A stretch of 6,283 nt of DNA, from NCBI GenBank assembly GCA_903823545.1, contig CAIJTL010000414.1, positions 1 to 6,283 on the forward strand, given 5' to 3'. Both the position numbers and the translations under genes were made by a program. This document shows positions 1-5,481 of the stretch, one piece after another (the first letter of the stretch is position 1; the number at the start of each line of letters is the position of its first letter). The DNA is from an uncultured Planctomycetaceae bacterium (GTDB taxonomy: Bacteria > Planctomycetota > Planctomycetia > Planctomycetales > Planctomycetaceae). Below the pieces are notes generated by a model, which did no database searches, was not told the origin of the DNA, and was given only the letters and a program-made list of their open reading frames with translations.

Positions 1-163
1 CAGCAAATTCCCCAATTGTTGAATTCGGTTTGTTGGCAATCCCGATTGCCTCGCTCGCAACGACTGGCAACATCCGCAATTGGTTGGATCGTTTGGCAAG
101 CCGCTCCAACAGGTAAGGTGGAACGGCGACGTCGAAATCATTGGCTTGAGCTGCAGAGACCAT
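1..163 (-). CDS. Probable HDOD-domain protein, N-terminal 54 codons only
   Basis: This reading frame starts at an ATG at 163-161 and stays open to the left edge, so only the first 54 residues are seen and the gene is cut by the window. Residues 18-54 read as two helices with the pattern LLERLAKRSNQLRMLP, then VVASEAIGIANKPNSTIGEFA. The Leu-Pro at residues 32-33, followed by a helix ending in an A-N-x-P-x-S-x-I-x-E-F-A stretch, matches the opening of HDOD domains (usual pattern LPxLPxVAxxLLxLAxDPxxSxxELA). HDOD proteins are HD-GYP-related, usually non-catalytic signalling modules that often sit near chemotaxis and second-messenger genes. The ribosome binding site is weak (AAAGAAA upstream of the ATG). 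It lies 368 bases downstream of the TPR gene stop, so it may have its own promoter. The family call rests on a short segment and is moderately secure; any further domains lie outside the window. Confidence 0.65.
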   Translation of the reverse strand, partial: MVSAAQANDFDVAVPPYLLERLAKRSNQLRMLPVVASEAIGIANKPNSTIGEFA

Positions 164-531
164 AGGAGTTTCTTTGGAACAACGTTTGTCATGATGCGCG
201 GCCAACGGATTCCACGTTGACGTCGCAGGGACACTCAATGACTCATGAATCGAAGCAACCACGCGACACTTGATTCAATTTGTTGGGACGCTGGTAGATT
301 TGTGAAAGAGGTGGCGTTCGATAACTGTCGTATGGAACACGGTGACCTGCACACGTTCTTTACGACTGTCTGTGGACCATCAGCAGATGCGAGACTCAAC
401 ACACAATGAGCCAACACATCAATGCTCCGTATCGCAGGCACACTTCAATAAGCCACTCACCATCAGCGAGTACTTGATTCCGTTTGTAGAAATCTCGCAG
501 CAGGTATGTCCGAGTGTTGCCTGACACACGA
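164..531. other. Non-coding gap between the TPR and HDOD genes
   Basis: This is the longest stretch without a gene in the window. Short open frames exist on both strands (for example 235-441 minus and 342-524 plus), but they overlap each other, lack convincing ribosome binding sites and give cysteine- and serine-rich translations with no domain pattern. I could not find a convincing sigma-70 or sigma-54 promoter, a stem followed by a T-run, or repeats. By position it should hold the end of the TPR transcript and possibly a promoter for the HDOD gene, but nothing in the bases proves this. Confidence 0.5.
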
Positions 532-1167
532 CTAGGAGTCCGGCAGTAATCGTGAAAACTCTGGCGTGCGTCTGACGGCGTCGAAGTCATAGTCATGCTC
601 GGCACGGTCCAAGAAAAACTCATCTTGCCGGGCGGCATCAGCTAGGTATGCAACTGAGTCGACCACGCGATTGCGATGCGCGTGAACTCGCGCAATCTCA
701 TAAAGCACCGACCCCCAATGCGGTTCGCAGAGAAGAGCATCGCGGTATTCGCTCAGTGCACACTCATCGTGGCCGGTTCGTGCATAGGCAAGTCCCAATG
801 AGTACTGGCATTCTGCAATCGCCAGCGGATCGCGATGCAATCTCTCATCAAGTTGGACGGCGCGGCGAAGCGGTTCGATCGCCAATTCCGGATGGCCTGT
901 CTTCAAGTGAACCACTCCGAGGCACTCTTGTGCAATCGCGAATTGTGCAGGATCTTCGTCACCAATCCGCATGAGGACCGACGTCGCAACCGAGTAGTCT
1001 TCCAGTTCGAATGCCATCAACCCGATCGCGAGTTCATCGAGATTGGCCGTGTCCCACGCTCGAACGCTAGGTTGGTAATTGGGTAAGTCAGAATAACGTG
1101 CCTCGGTAAACAAACTATGCGAGTGCAACGCGCGCGGTTCTGCTTCATTATCAAGGGTGTTTAACAT
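532..1167 (-). CDS. TPR-repeat protein of the chemotaxis cluster
   Basis: A 211-residue soluble protein with no signal peptide or membrane segment. About four tetratricopeptide repeats can be seen: residues 43-73, 78-108 (CLGVVHLKTGHPELAIEPLRRAVQLDE, the clearest), 118-149 (YSLGLAYARTGHDECALSEYRDAL, also clear) and a weaker one at 152-184. Residues 187-208, with the pattern D-R-A-x-x-D-x-D-F-D-x-V-R-x-x-P-E-F-x-x-L-L, are the usual terminal motif of such TPR proteins. TPR arrays bind peptides and assemble protein complexes, so a scaffold or adaptor role in the signalling pathway is likely, but no partner can be named. The first 40 residues match nothing I know. The ATG at 1167 is preceded by GAG eight bases upstream. 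It follows the CheX/CheC-like gene by 149 bases on the same strand. The family assignment is strong; the role is inferred only from neighbours. Confidence 0.88.
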   Translation of the reverse strand: MLNTLDNEAEPRALHSHSLFTEARYSDLPNYQPSVRAWDTANLDELAIGLMAFELEDYSVATSVLMRIGDEDPAQFAIAQECLGVVHLKTGHPELAIEPLRRAVQLDERLHRDPLAIAECQYSLGLAYARTGHDECALSEYRDALLCEPHWGSVLYEIARVHAHRNRVVDSVAYLADAARQDEFFLDRAEHDYDFDAVRRTPEFSRLLPDS

Positions 1168-1316
1168 GATGAAGTCTCGTGGTGTGAAATGAATAAATCA
1201 GAGAGAGGTCAAGCGCAGGAGACTCCATCCAACATTTTTCAAACCGGGCAAAGGCAGCATCACCTTTCTGTGACAAGCACAAAGTCTATCCCTTACGGCC
1301 TGGCGACAATGGTTAC

Positions 1317-1787
1317 CTATACCGCAATCAACCCAACTCGCCCCGCAACGTAGCGTGGGATCGTCACATCAACGGTTGAACGTTCTTTGGAACTGAGTGC
1401 GGCTTTTGTTTCGGCCGTGAGCTCATTCATGCGAGCAACCGCTGCCAGCTCCAACCGACCATCGAACGAATCGGTGAAAAGATTGACGGCGATATTCATG
1501 ACCTCGTGCAAGTTCGCAAGGATGTTGTCTGGAACATTGCCCGCTTTCGTAGCATCGGCAGCGGCACCCGGCGGAATCATCGATAGAGCGGCCCCCGCGC
1601 TGTTGGCAAAGGCGAGGTCACAAGTCAGCAGGCGTTTGGCCACTCCATCTTTGTCGTTGTAGATCGCCACAATCGCACAGGCATCAGGAGGAAGCGGTGC
1701 TTTACCTGGTTTGCAGCTTGTGTCGTGACCAAACAACATCGCAAACAGGCCAGTCACGTCATTAAGGGTTGGAAGAGGTGTCGTCAT
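1317..1787 (-). CDS. Divergent CheX/CheC-like protein (putative CheY-P phosphatase relative)
   Basis: A 156-residue soluble protein. I do not recognise it as a named family, but its layout resembles CheX/CheC: an N-terminal helix, beta strands (residues 37-57), a helix with D57 and the pattern AFANSAGAALSMIP (59-72), a second helix containing LHEVMNIAVNLF (93-104), then strands ending in IPRYVAGRVGLIAV. E95 and N98 form an E-x-x-N pair, the catalytic signature of CheC/CheX/FliY phosphatases, although the Asp or Ser often found four residues before the Glu is Ala91 here. A longer frame would begin at a TTG (1802). I prefer the ATG at 1787 because GGAG lies nine bases upstream and the TTG overlaps that site. 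It sits just downstream of cheY, which suits a CheY partner. The coding call is strong; the phosphatase kinship is an inference. Confidence 0.8.
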   Translation of the reverse strand: MTTPLPTLNDVTGLFAMLFGHDTSCKPGKAPLPPDACAIVAIYNDKDGVAKRLLTCDLAFANSAGAALSMIPPGAAADATKAGNVPDNILANLHEVMNIAVNLFTDSFDGRLELAAVARMNELTAETKAALSSKERSTVDVTIPRYVAGRVGLIAV

Positions 1788-1796
1788 GGTGTTGGT

Positions 1797-1819
1797 CTCC
1801 AAGTTGAAGATGTCTTGGA
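1797..1819 (-). promoter_or_regulatory. Small hairpin overlapping the ribosome binding site of the CheX/CheC-like gene
   Basis: On the minus-strand transcript TCCAAG (1819-1814) can pair with CTTGGA (1803-1798) across a ten-base loop. The GGA of the second arm belongs to the GGAG ribosome binding site (1800-1797) that serves the ATG at 1787. A folded stem would partly hide this site and could tune translation. Six base pairs are few and the structure may be accidental. Confidence 0.25.
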
Positions 1820-1933
1820 CATTCAGAGTTCAGATGGTGCAAATTGAGTTTGGAGGATTCAGATTTGAGATTGCATTGAGTGAGACTTGGTTAGATCTCT
1901 TGAATCGACAATCTCACGGTTAATCAATCTCGC

Positions 1934-2296
1934 TTAGGCCATGAGCGGCTTGAGCGCTTGTTCGAATGCCGCTGGCGTGAACGGCTTGATGATGACAAAC
2001 GCAGCACCGGCAGCGGTCGCTTGTTCGCGAATCTCTGGGCTGCTTTCTGATGTGATGAATCCGAGTGGTACGTGCTTCCCATTTGATCGCAAAGTGGTGA
2101 GCAACTCGATCCCCTTCATCTCCGGCATGTTCCAGTCAGAGAGAACGATGTCGGGTGATTGGTCTGCAATCATTTGCAGAGCCTCAACACCGTTGGCGGC
2201 TTCAATTGCCTGAATATTGGCGAATCCCGCTTGTTTTAAGGTCCGTTGGACGATCATCCGCATGGCTTTGCTGTCGTCGACGATGAGAACTTTCAT
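1934..2296 (-). CDS. cheY: Chemotaxis response regulator CheY
   Basis: A single receiver domain of 120 residues with no output domain, the usual length of CheY. All conserved positions are present: acidic pair D7-D8, phosphoacceptor D54 within LSDWNMPEMKG (the same Asp-Trp-Asn-Met-Pro run as E. coli CheY), T82 in the switch strand, and K104 in the IKPF turn. The aromatic switch position is F100 rather than Tyr. In the family the protein is phosphorylated by CheA and carries the signal to the motility output; dephosphorylation is helped by CheX or CheZ. cheX lies directly upstream, 187 bases away, and a CheX/CheC-like gene directly downstream. The ATG at 2296 has AAGG about seven bases upstream. 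CheY is the best call because of the DWNMP motif and context, though a planctomycete may hold several CheY-like regulators with different outputs. Confidence 0.93.
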   Translation of the reverse strand: MKVLIVDDSKAMRMIVQRTLKQAGFANIQAIEAANGVEALQMIADQSPDIVLSDWNMPEMKGIELLTTLRSNGKHVPLGFITSESSPEIREQATAAGAAFVIIKPFTPAAFEQALKPLMA

Positions 2297-2466
2297 GATG
2301 CTGCCTTATGCCTGTTGTAAATCGAGAGGAGTGAATCAAAACGTAGTTCGTGGAATTAAATCTGAGATTTCAAAACTCAATAATGCGCCCCAGTGAGGGG
2401 AACTCCTGACAAGGCTTGGTGCGTTTCGGTATGCGATAAGTCTGCCGAGCGAATTTCACCCGACAC

Positions 2467-2479
2467 CCCGAAACTCGGG
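2467..2479 (-). other. Short GC hairpin just after the cheX stop
   Basis: CCCGA and TCGGG, separated by three bases, form a five-pair stem only four bases beyond the cheX stop codon. A second small stem (CCCC/GGGG, 2388-2400) lies further into the same gap. Neither is followed by a T-run on the minus strand, so these are not convincing intrinsic terminators. They could protect the 3' end of the transcript or be accidental. Confidence 0.25.
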
Positions 2480-2483
2480 CGAA

Positions 2484-2954
2484 TTAAACAACCGCCGATA
2501 ACTCGACTGGCGGCGCCTTCTTATCAGCTTCGCGCAACACGATCGTCAGCGGATGTCCGCAGCACTCGAACGTCGTTCGCAAGCATTCGTGAGGAAGGCG
2601 GTCCAGCGAATCGTTTGCTTCGCCAATCGTCGGGAGTGAGAGATCAGACTCTTCTCCGAACGCGCCTTTGACGTTGCCGCCGATCATGTTGGCGATCTCG
2701 CCGAAGGCATCGCGAATCTCTTCTGCTGAGAGGCTTGAACGCTCCGCACAGAACATGGTTTCGGCAATTGCCGCCATCAGGTGTTCGTGAGCAAAGACAT
2801 CAACGGCAGCAGTTCGGCCGCCACGAATTTCGACCGAGGCGACGAGTTGTTTGGCGGTGTCGATATCTGAGCTAATCGGCGTGAGTGCAAGCCCCAGCAT
2901 GGATTGGCAGACATCAACGGTAATTTGTTGGAGAGTCGGTTCATCAAGTTGCAT
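2484..2954 (-). CDS. cheX: CheX-type phosphatase of CheY-P
   Basis: A 156-residue cytoplasmic protein, the usual CheX size. Residues 82-97 (DAFGEIANMIGGNVKG) carry the CheX/CheC signature: D82, then E86 and N89 as the E-x-x-N pair that in this family inserts into the receiver active site and places water for hydrolysis of the aspartyl phosphate, followed by G93-N94. Residues 38-68 form the strand and helix block before it (LVASVEIRGG, then a helix ending AAIAETMF), and P108 lies in the following strand. Only one E-x-x-N helix is seen, as in CheX and unlike CheC, which has two. It sits between cheB1 (117 bases upstream) and cheY (187 bases downstream), so CheY is the likely substrate. The ATG at 2954 has AGGA about eight bases upstream. 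No CheD partner gene is present in the window. Confidence 0.88.
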   Translation of the reverse strand: MQLDEPTLQQITVDVCQSMLGLALTPISSDIDTAKQLVASVEIRGGRTAAVDVFAHEHLMAAIAETMFCAERSSLSAEEIRDAFGEIANMIGGNVKGAFGEESDLSLPTIGEANDSLDRLPHECLRTTFECCGHPLTIVLREADKKAPPVELSAVV

Positions 2955-3007
2955 GAGAAATTCCTAAGTTAGAAACGGTTTCAAAAGTTGCACGGTGGTT
3001 TCAGATA

Positions 3008-3028
3008 TCCAATTTCTTTCAAATTGGA
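3008..3028 (-). other. AT-rich hairpin in the cheB1-cheX gap
   Basis: TCCAATTT and AAATTGGA form a perfect eight-pair stem with a five-base loop, midway in the 117 bases between cheB1 and cheX. It is weak in base-pair energy and lacks a T-run right after it on the minus strand, so it is not a standard terminator. A role as an RNA processing or stability element, or as an operator, is possible but unproven. Confidence 0.3.
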
Positions 3029-3071
3029 CGTCTGCGTTTTCAATTTTCAAACTTGAGATCATGACTGTGGC

Positions 3072-4211
3072 TCAGTGCCCGGCAGTCGACATGAGGCGGC
3101 CCGGTTGCTGAAGCCGAGAGAGTTGCTTGGAAATGTCCGTCAATGGGAGCACACAGTTGGCGAGCCCCGCTTTCGCGACAGCCCCTGGCATTCCCCAAAC
3201 GACGCTAGTGGCTTCGTCTTGAGCAATCACCTTGCCACCAACATAGCGAATGTGCTCGCAGCCCTTCTGACCATCGCAACCCATTCCGGTCAGTACGACA
3301 GCTAAGGCGCGATCTCGAAAGGCCGCAGCGACGCTTCGAAACAAAACATCAACAGACGGACGACATGAGTTTTCAGGAGCCTCTCGATTCAATCGAAGGA
3401 TTGATCGGAAACCTTGCTTCTCAATCACCAGATGATGATCGCCAGGAGCCACCCAGACTTGTCCGGGTTCCATCAGGACGCCATCTGTTGCCTCGCGAAC
3501 CTTCAACGAACTGTTCTGTGTCAGTCGTTCCGCCAGCAACGACGTAAACATCGCCGGCATATGCTGAGCAATCAGGATCGGGATCGAAAAGTCTTTTGAG
3601 AGTGGTTTGAGCACTTCCGCCAACGCATTTGGACCGCCGGTTGATGCCCCAATTGCGAGTACATCAAATCTGTCCGCAGCAAACGAGGAATTCGTGGCGA
3701 ATGAAATCGGCGACTCTTGTGGAAGTGTTCCGACAACTCCGCGTTGCAAGCTGAACGAACTGTTGAATGACCGAACCGCAGCCGAACGAACGTCGCTCGA
3801 ACGTTGGCCCAATTGCTTTATCCTCGGAACCAGTTCGCGGCGAATATGTGCAACCGCCTCTTGCATGTTCCCTGACTTAGTTGGCTTTGTCACATAGTCA
3901 GTCGCTCCATAACTCAGAGCATCGAAGGTCGCCTGTCCCCCCTTCATCGTCAGCGAACTGAACATGATAATGGGGACTCGTGAGTCGATCTTGCGAATGG
4001 CGATGACCGCTTCGATCCCATCCATGACAGGCATTTCAACATCAAGCACAACGACGTCGGGTTTGATCATCGGAAATCTGATGAGCGCCTCTTTGCCATC
4101 ACGCGCAATGGCGCAGACTTCAATGTCGGGGTCTGAGGCGAGCGTGTCGGTTAACATTCGGCGGACGGTGACTGAATCATCCGCCATCAAGATTCGTGTT
4201 TTGGAAGACAT
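3072..4211 (-). CDS. cheB: Chemotaxis protein-glutamate methylesterase CheB (first, complete copy)
   Basis: A 379-residue two-domain protein. CheB removes methyl groups from receptor glutamates, and in many species also deamidates glutamines, acting at the receptor array. Residues 5-125 are a receiver domain with D11-D12, phosphoacceptor D57 (VVVLDVEMPVMDG), S85 and K109. A linker of about 47 residues (135-182), rich in Ser and Arg, leads to the methylesterase domain (183-370). Its catalytic triad is visible: S190 in GASTGGP, H217 in AQHMP and D313 in TGMGCDG; NSCRPSVDVLF (281-291) and ATSVVWGMPGAV (334-345) are also typical. Length is slightly above the usual 350. The ATG at 4211 has GGA eight bases upstream. 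It lies 304 bases downstream of cheR, past two hairpins, so a separate promoter is plausible. A paralogue lies on the other side of cheR. Confidence 0.96.
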   Translation of the reverse strand: MSSKTRILMADDSVTVRRMLTDTLASDPDIEVCAIARDGKEALIRFPMIKPDVVVLDVEMPVMDGIEAVIAIRKIDSRVPIIMFSSLTMKGGQATFDALSYGATDYVTKPTKSGNMQEAVAHIRRELVPRIKQLGQRSSDVRSAAVRSFNSSFSLQRGVVGTLPQESPISFATNSSFAADRFDVLAIGASTGGPNALAEVLKPLSKDFSIPILIAQHMPAMFTSLLAERLTQNSSLKVREATDGVLMEPGQVWVAPGDHHLVIEKQGFRSILRLNREAPENSCRPSVDVLFRSVAAAFRDRALAVVLTGMGCDGQKGCEHIRYVGGKVIAQDEATSVVWGMPGAVAKAGLANCVLPLTDISKQLSRLQQPGRLMSTAGH

Positions 4212-4280
4212 TTAACGGGTCCAGAAACTCGGATTAAGCGATCTGTTTGCTGATGCGTATCCGTCGCGGCATTTACGATT

Positions 4281-4301
4281 TCGTCACGCTCCTCGTGACG
4301 A
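4281..4301. repeat. Perfect 8-bp hairpin upstream of cheB1
   Basis: TCGTCACG (4281-4288) and CGTGACGA (4294-4301) are exact reverse complements with a five-base loop. The segment 4292-4302 (CTCGTGACGAG) is itself a palindrome around one central base, so two alternative foldings compete. It lies about 70 to 90 bases before the cheB1 ATG, in what may be the 5' leader or an operator. No T-run follows on either strand, so it is not a standard terminator. It may also be a copy of a dispersed repeat. Confidence 0.5.
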
Positions 4302-4369
4302 GCCGGCAGTCTCATGGGGCTATTGGCTTTGTGATTTCAATTGGTCTTCATCTCAATCGAAGTGATTTT

Positions 4370-4448
4370 CAAACCAACCCGAAGCGTGAGCGAGGGCGTC
4401 GGTAAATTGCGTGTAGAGTCGCCCTCGCTCACGCTTCAGGTTAGTTTG
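4370..4448. repeat. Long intergenic palindrome, REP-like
   Basis: Two 29-base arms (4370-4398 and 4420-4448) match as inverted repeats at 27 of 29 positions around a 21-base loop. The inner 18 bases, GAAGCGTGAGCGAGGGCG and its complement at 4420-4437, are perfect. The two outer mismatches become G-U pairs in RNA read from the minus strand, so the stem would be complete in the che transcript. No T-run follows. From memory, palindromes with a similar GAAGCG-x-GAGCGAGGG core are scattered between genes of Rhodopirellula-like planctomycetes, which suggests a dispersed REP-like element rather than a locus-specific site. Lying 67 bases after the cheR stop, it could stabilise the upstream cheB2-cheR message or limit read-through into cheB1. 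Confidence 0.8.
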
Positions 4449-4515
4449 GAAACCGCCAGTCGACATTCAGTTTTGAAACAACTTCTACGAATGGCGTAAG
4501 TGCCATATCTTCGGA

Positions 4516-5436
4516 CTATGTTGGCTTGCGACCGAATGCCGTGAATGCTGGGGCGGTCGCTGTCCACGTCCCCTGCGGTGTAGTGGGGGAGGTCACGGTT
4601 CGATCTGTCCCATTGACGATGCTCGGTCGATAAACGGCCGTTTGCCCGATCGATTCCCGTCGAATTGGCAAGCTCATGTTCAATAAGGTTTCGCTGCCAC
4701 CAACAAACAAGTACCCATCTGGACGGAGCACGCGTAGGGCTCGGCTGAGAATCGACTGCTTCGTCGGGACATCAAAGTAGATCAGGACATTGCGAATGAA
4801 GACGACGTCCGCTGGTGCCATGTAGGGCCACGCTTGGGTGAGGTTCATCTTGCGAAACTCAACTAATCGTCGGACATCATCTTTCACGACCCATTCGGTA
4901 CCAACTCGCTGGAAATGATTGATCAGGAGCTTGGCCGGGAGACCGCGTCCGACTTCAAATTGCGAGTACCGACCTTGGCGTGCCTTGGTCAGCATCTCAT
5001 CGCTGAGGTCTGTGCCGACGATGCGCACATTCCAGTCGGCCAGTTGAGGAAAGTGCTCACGAATCAAAATCGCCAAGCTGTACGGTTCCTGCCCACACGA
5101 CGACGCGGCACACCAAATCGAGAGCTGTCTTGTTGCCCGGCGGGCCTCAATGAGAGTCGGAAGAATTTGCTCACGCATTGCCTGAAACGGGTGGGAGTCA
5201 CGAAAGAAGCTGGTTTCGTTAATCGTCATCGCTTCCGAAACGCGGTCGTGTAAGGCTGAGGAGTTCGACTTACGCAATTCGGTGACGAGAGCTTCTACGT
5301 CCTTGAGTCCAGCGGTTTGAGCGACCGGAGATAAGCGGCTTTCGAGCAAGTACCCCTGCTCTTGAGTCAGGACATTTCCTGAGCGGCTTGAGACTACCTG
5401 TCGAAGGTAATCAATATCGGCAATGGCGAGTGGCAT
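4516..5436 (-). CDS. cheR: Chemotaxis receptor methyltransferase CheR
   Basis: A 306-residue S-adenosylmethionine-dependent methyltransferase that methylates specific glutamates in chemoreceptors, opposing CheB. The N-terminal helical domain (about residues 5-70) is followed by the family motif INETSFFRD (72-80), the SAM-binding motif WCAASSCGQEPYS (108-120, with E117), the acidic turn TDLSDEML (142-149) and RNVLIYFD (215-222), then FVGGSET (244-250). The family usually ends near the position of residue 270. Here a 36-residue tail rich in Thr, Pro and Ser follows, with no recognisable domain. A slightly longer frame from a TTG at 5445 is possible. I chose the ATG at 5436 because AAGA lies nine bases before it and nothing suitable precedes the TTG. 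It follows the cheB2 stop by 45 bases, so the two genes are probably co-transcribed. Confidence 0.95.
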   Translation of the reverse strand: MPLAIADIDYLRQVVSSRSGNVLTQEQGYLLESRLSPVAQTAGLKDVEALVTELRKSNSSALHDRVSEAMTINETSFFRDSHPFQAMREQILPTLIEARRATRQLSIWCAASSCGQEPYSLAILIREHFPQLADWNVRIVGTDLSDEMLTKARQGRYSQFEVGRGLPAKLLINHFQRVGTEWVVKDDVRRLVEFRKMNLTQAWPYMAPADVVFIRNVLIYFDVPTKQSILSRALRVLRPDGYLFVGGSETLLNMSLPIRRESIGQTAVYRPSIVNGTDRTVTSPTTPQGTWTATAPAFTAFGRKPT

Positions 5437-5481
5437 TGGAGTCAATCTTAGTTGTGTGATCTATTGAATTGATTTCCGGCT

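Larger units (their letters stand above)
4212..4515. other. Non-coding gap between cheR and cheB1
   Basis: A 304-base stretch with no credible reading frame. It holds two inverted repeats: a large palindrome (4370-4448) nearer cheR and a compact hairpin (4281-4301) nearer cheB1. Since cheB1 lacks a close upstream gene, its promoter may lie here, most likely between the two structures or between the second one and the ATG. I could not identify a -35/-10 pair or a sigma-54 site with confidence. Confidence 0.6.

Noticed and set aside
235..441. Minus-strand 68-codon frame in the gap before the HDOD gene
   Set aside because: No domain pattern, no good ribosome binding site, overlaps other random frames, and the translation is rich in Ser and Cys as in non-coding DNA.
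1184..1212. Possible promoter upstream of the TPR gene (TTGACC at 1212-1207 on the minus strand)
   Set aside because: The hexamer at the 17-base spacing is TTTCAC, unlike a -10 box, and the better TATTCA is only 11 bases away.
1866..1916. Inverted repeat TGAGATTG / CAATCTCA after the cheY stop
   Set aside because: Eight perfect pairs but a 35-base loop and no T-run; too likely by chance in this AT-rich gap to call a terminator or operator.
3607..3897. Plus-strand 96-codon frame opposite cheB1
   Set aside because: It is an antisense shadow of a strongly conserved CheB gene and has no recognisable protein features. The same applies to plus-strand frames at 1387-1662, 1941-2213, 4915-5253 and 5469-5888.
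4370..4448. Intrinsic transcription terminator
   Set aside because: The stem is strong but the loop is 21 bases and no T-run follows on either strand, so I list it as a repeat with a possible boundary role instead.
5443..5445. TTG start for cheR, three codons upstream of the ATG
   Set aside because: The AAGA sequence touches this codon, leaving no room for a ribosome binding site; it is well spaced for the ATG at 5436.
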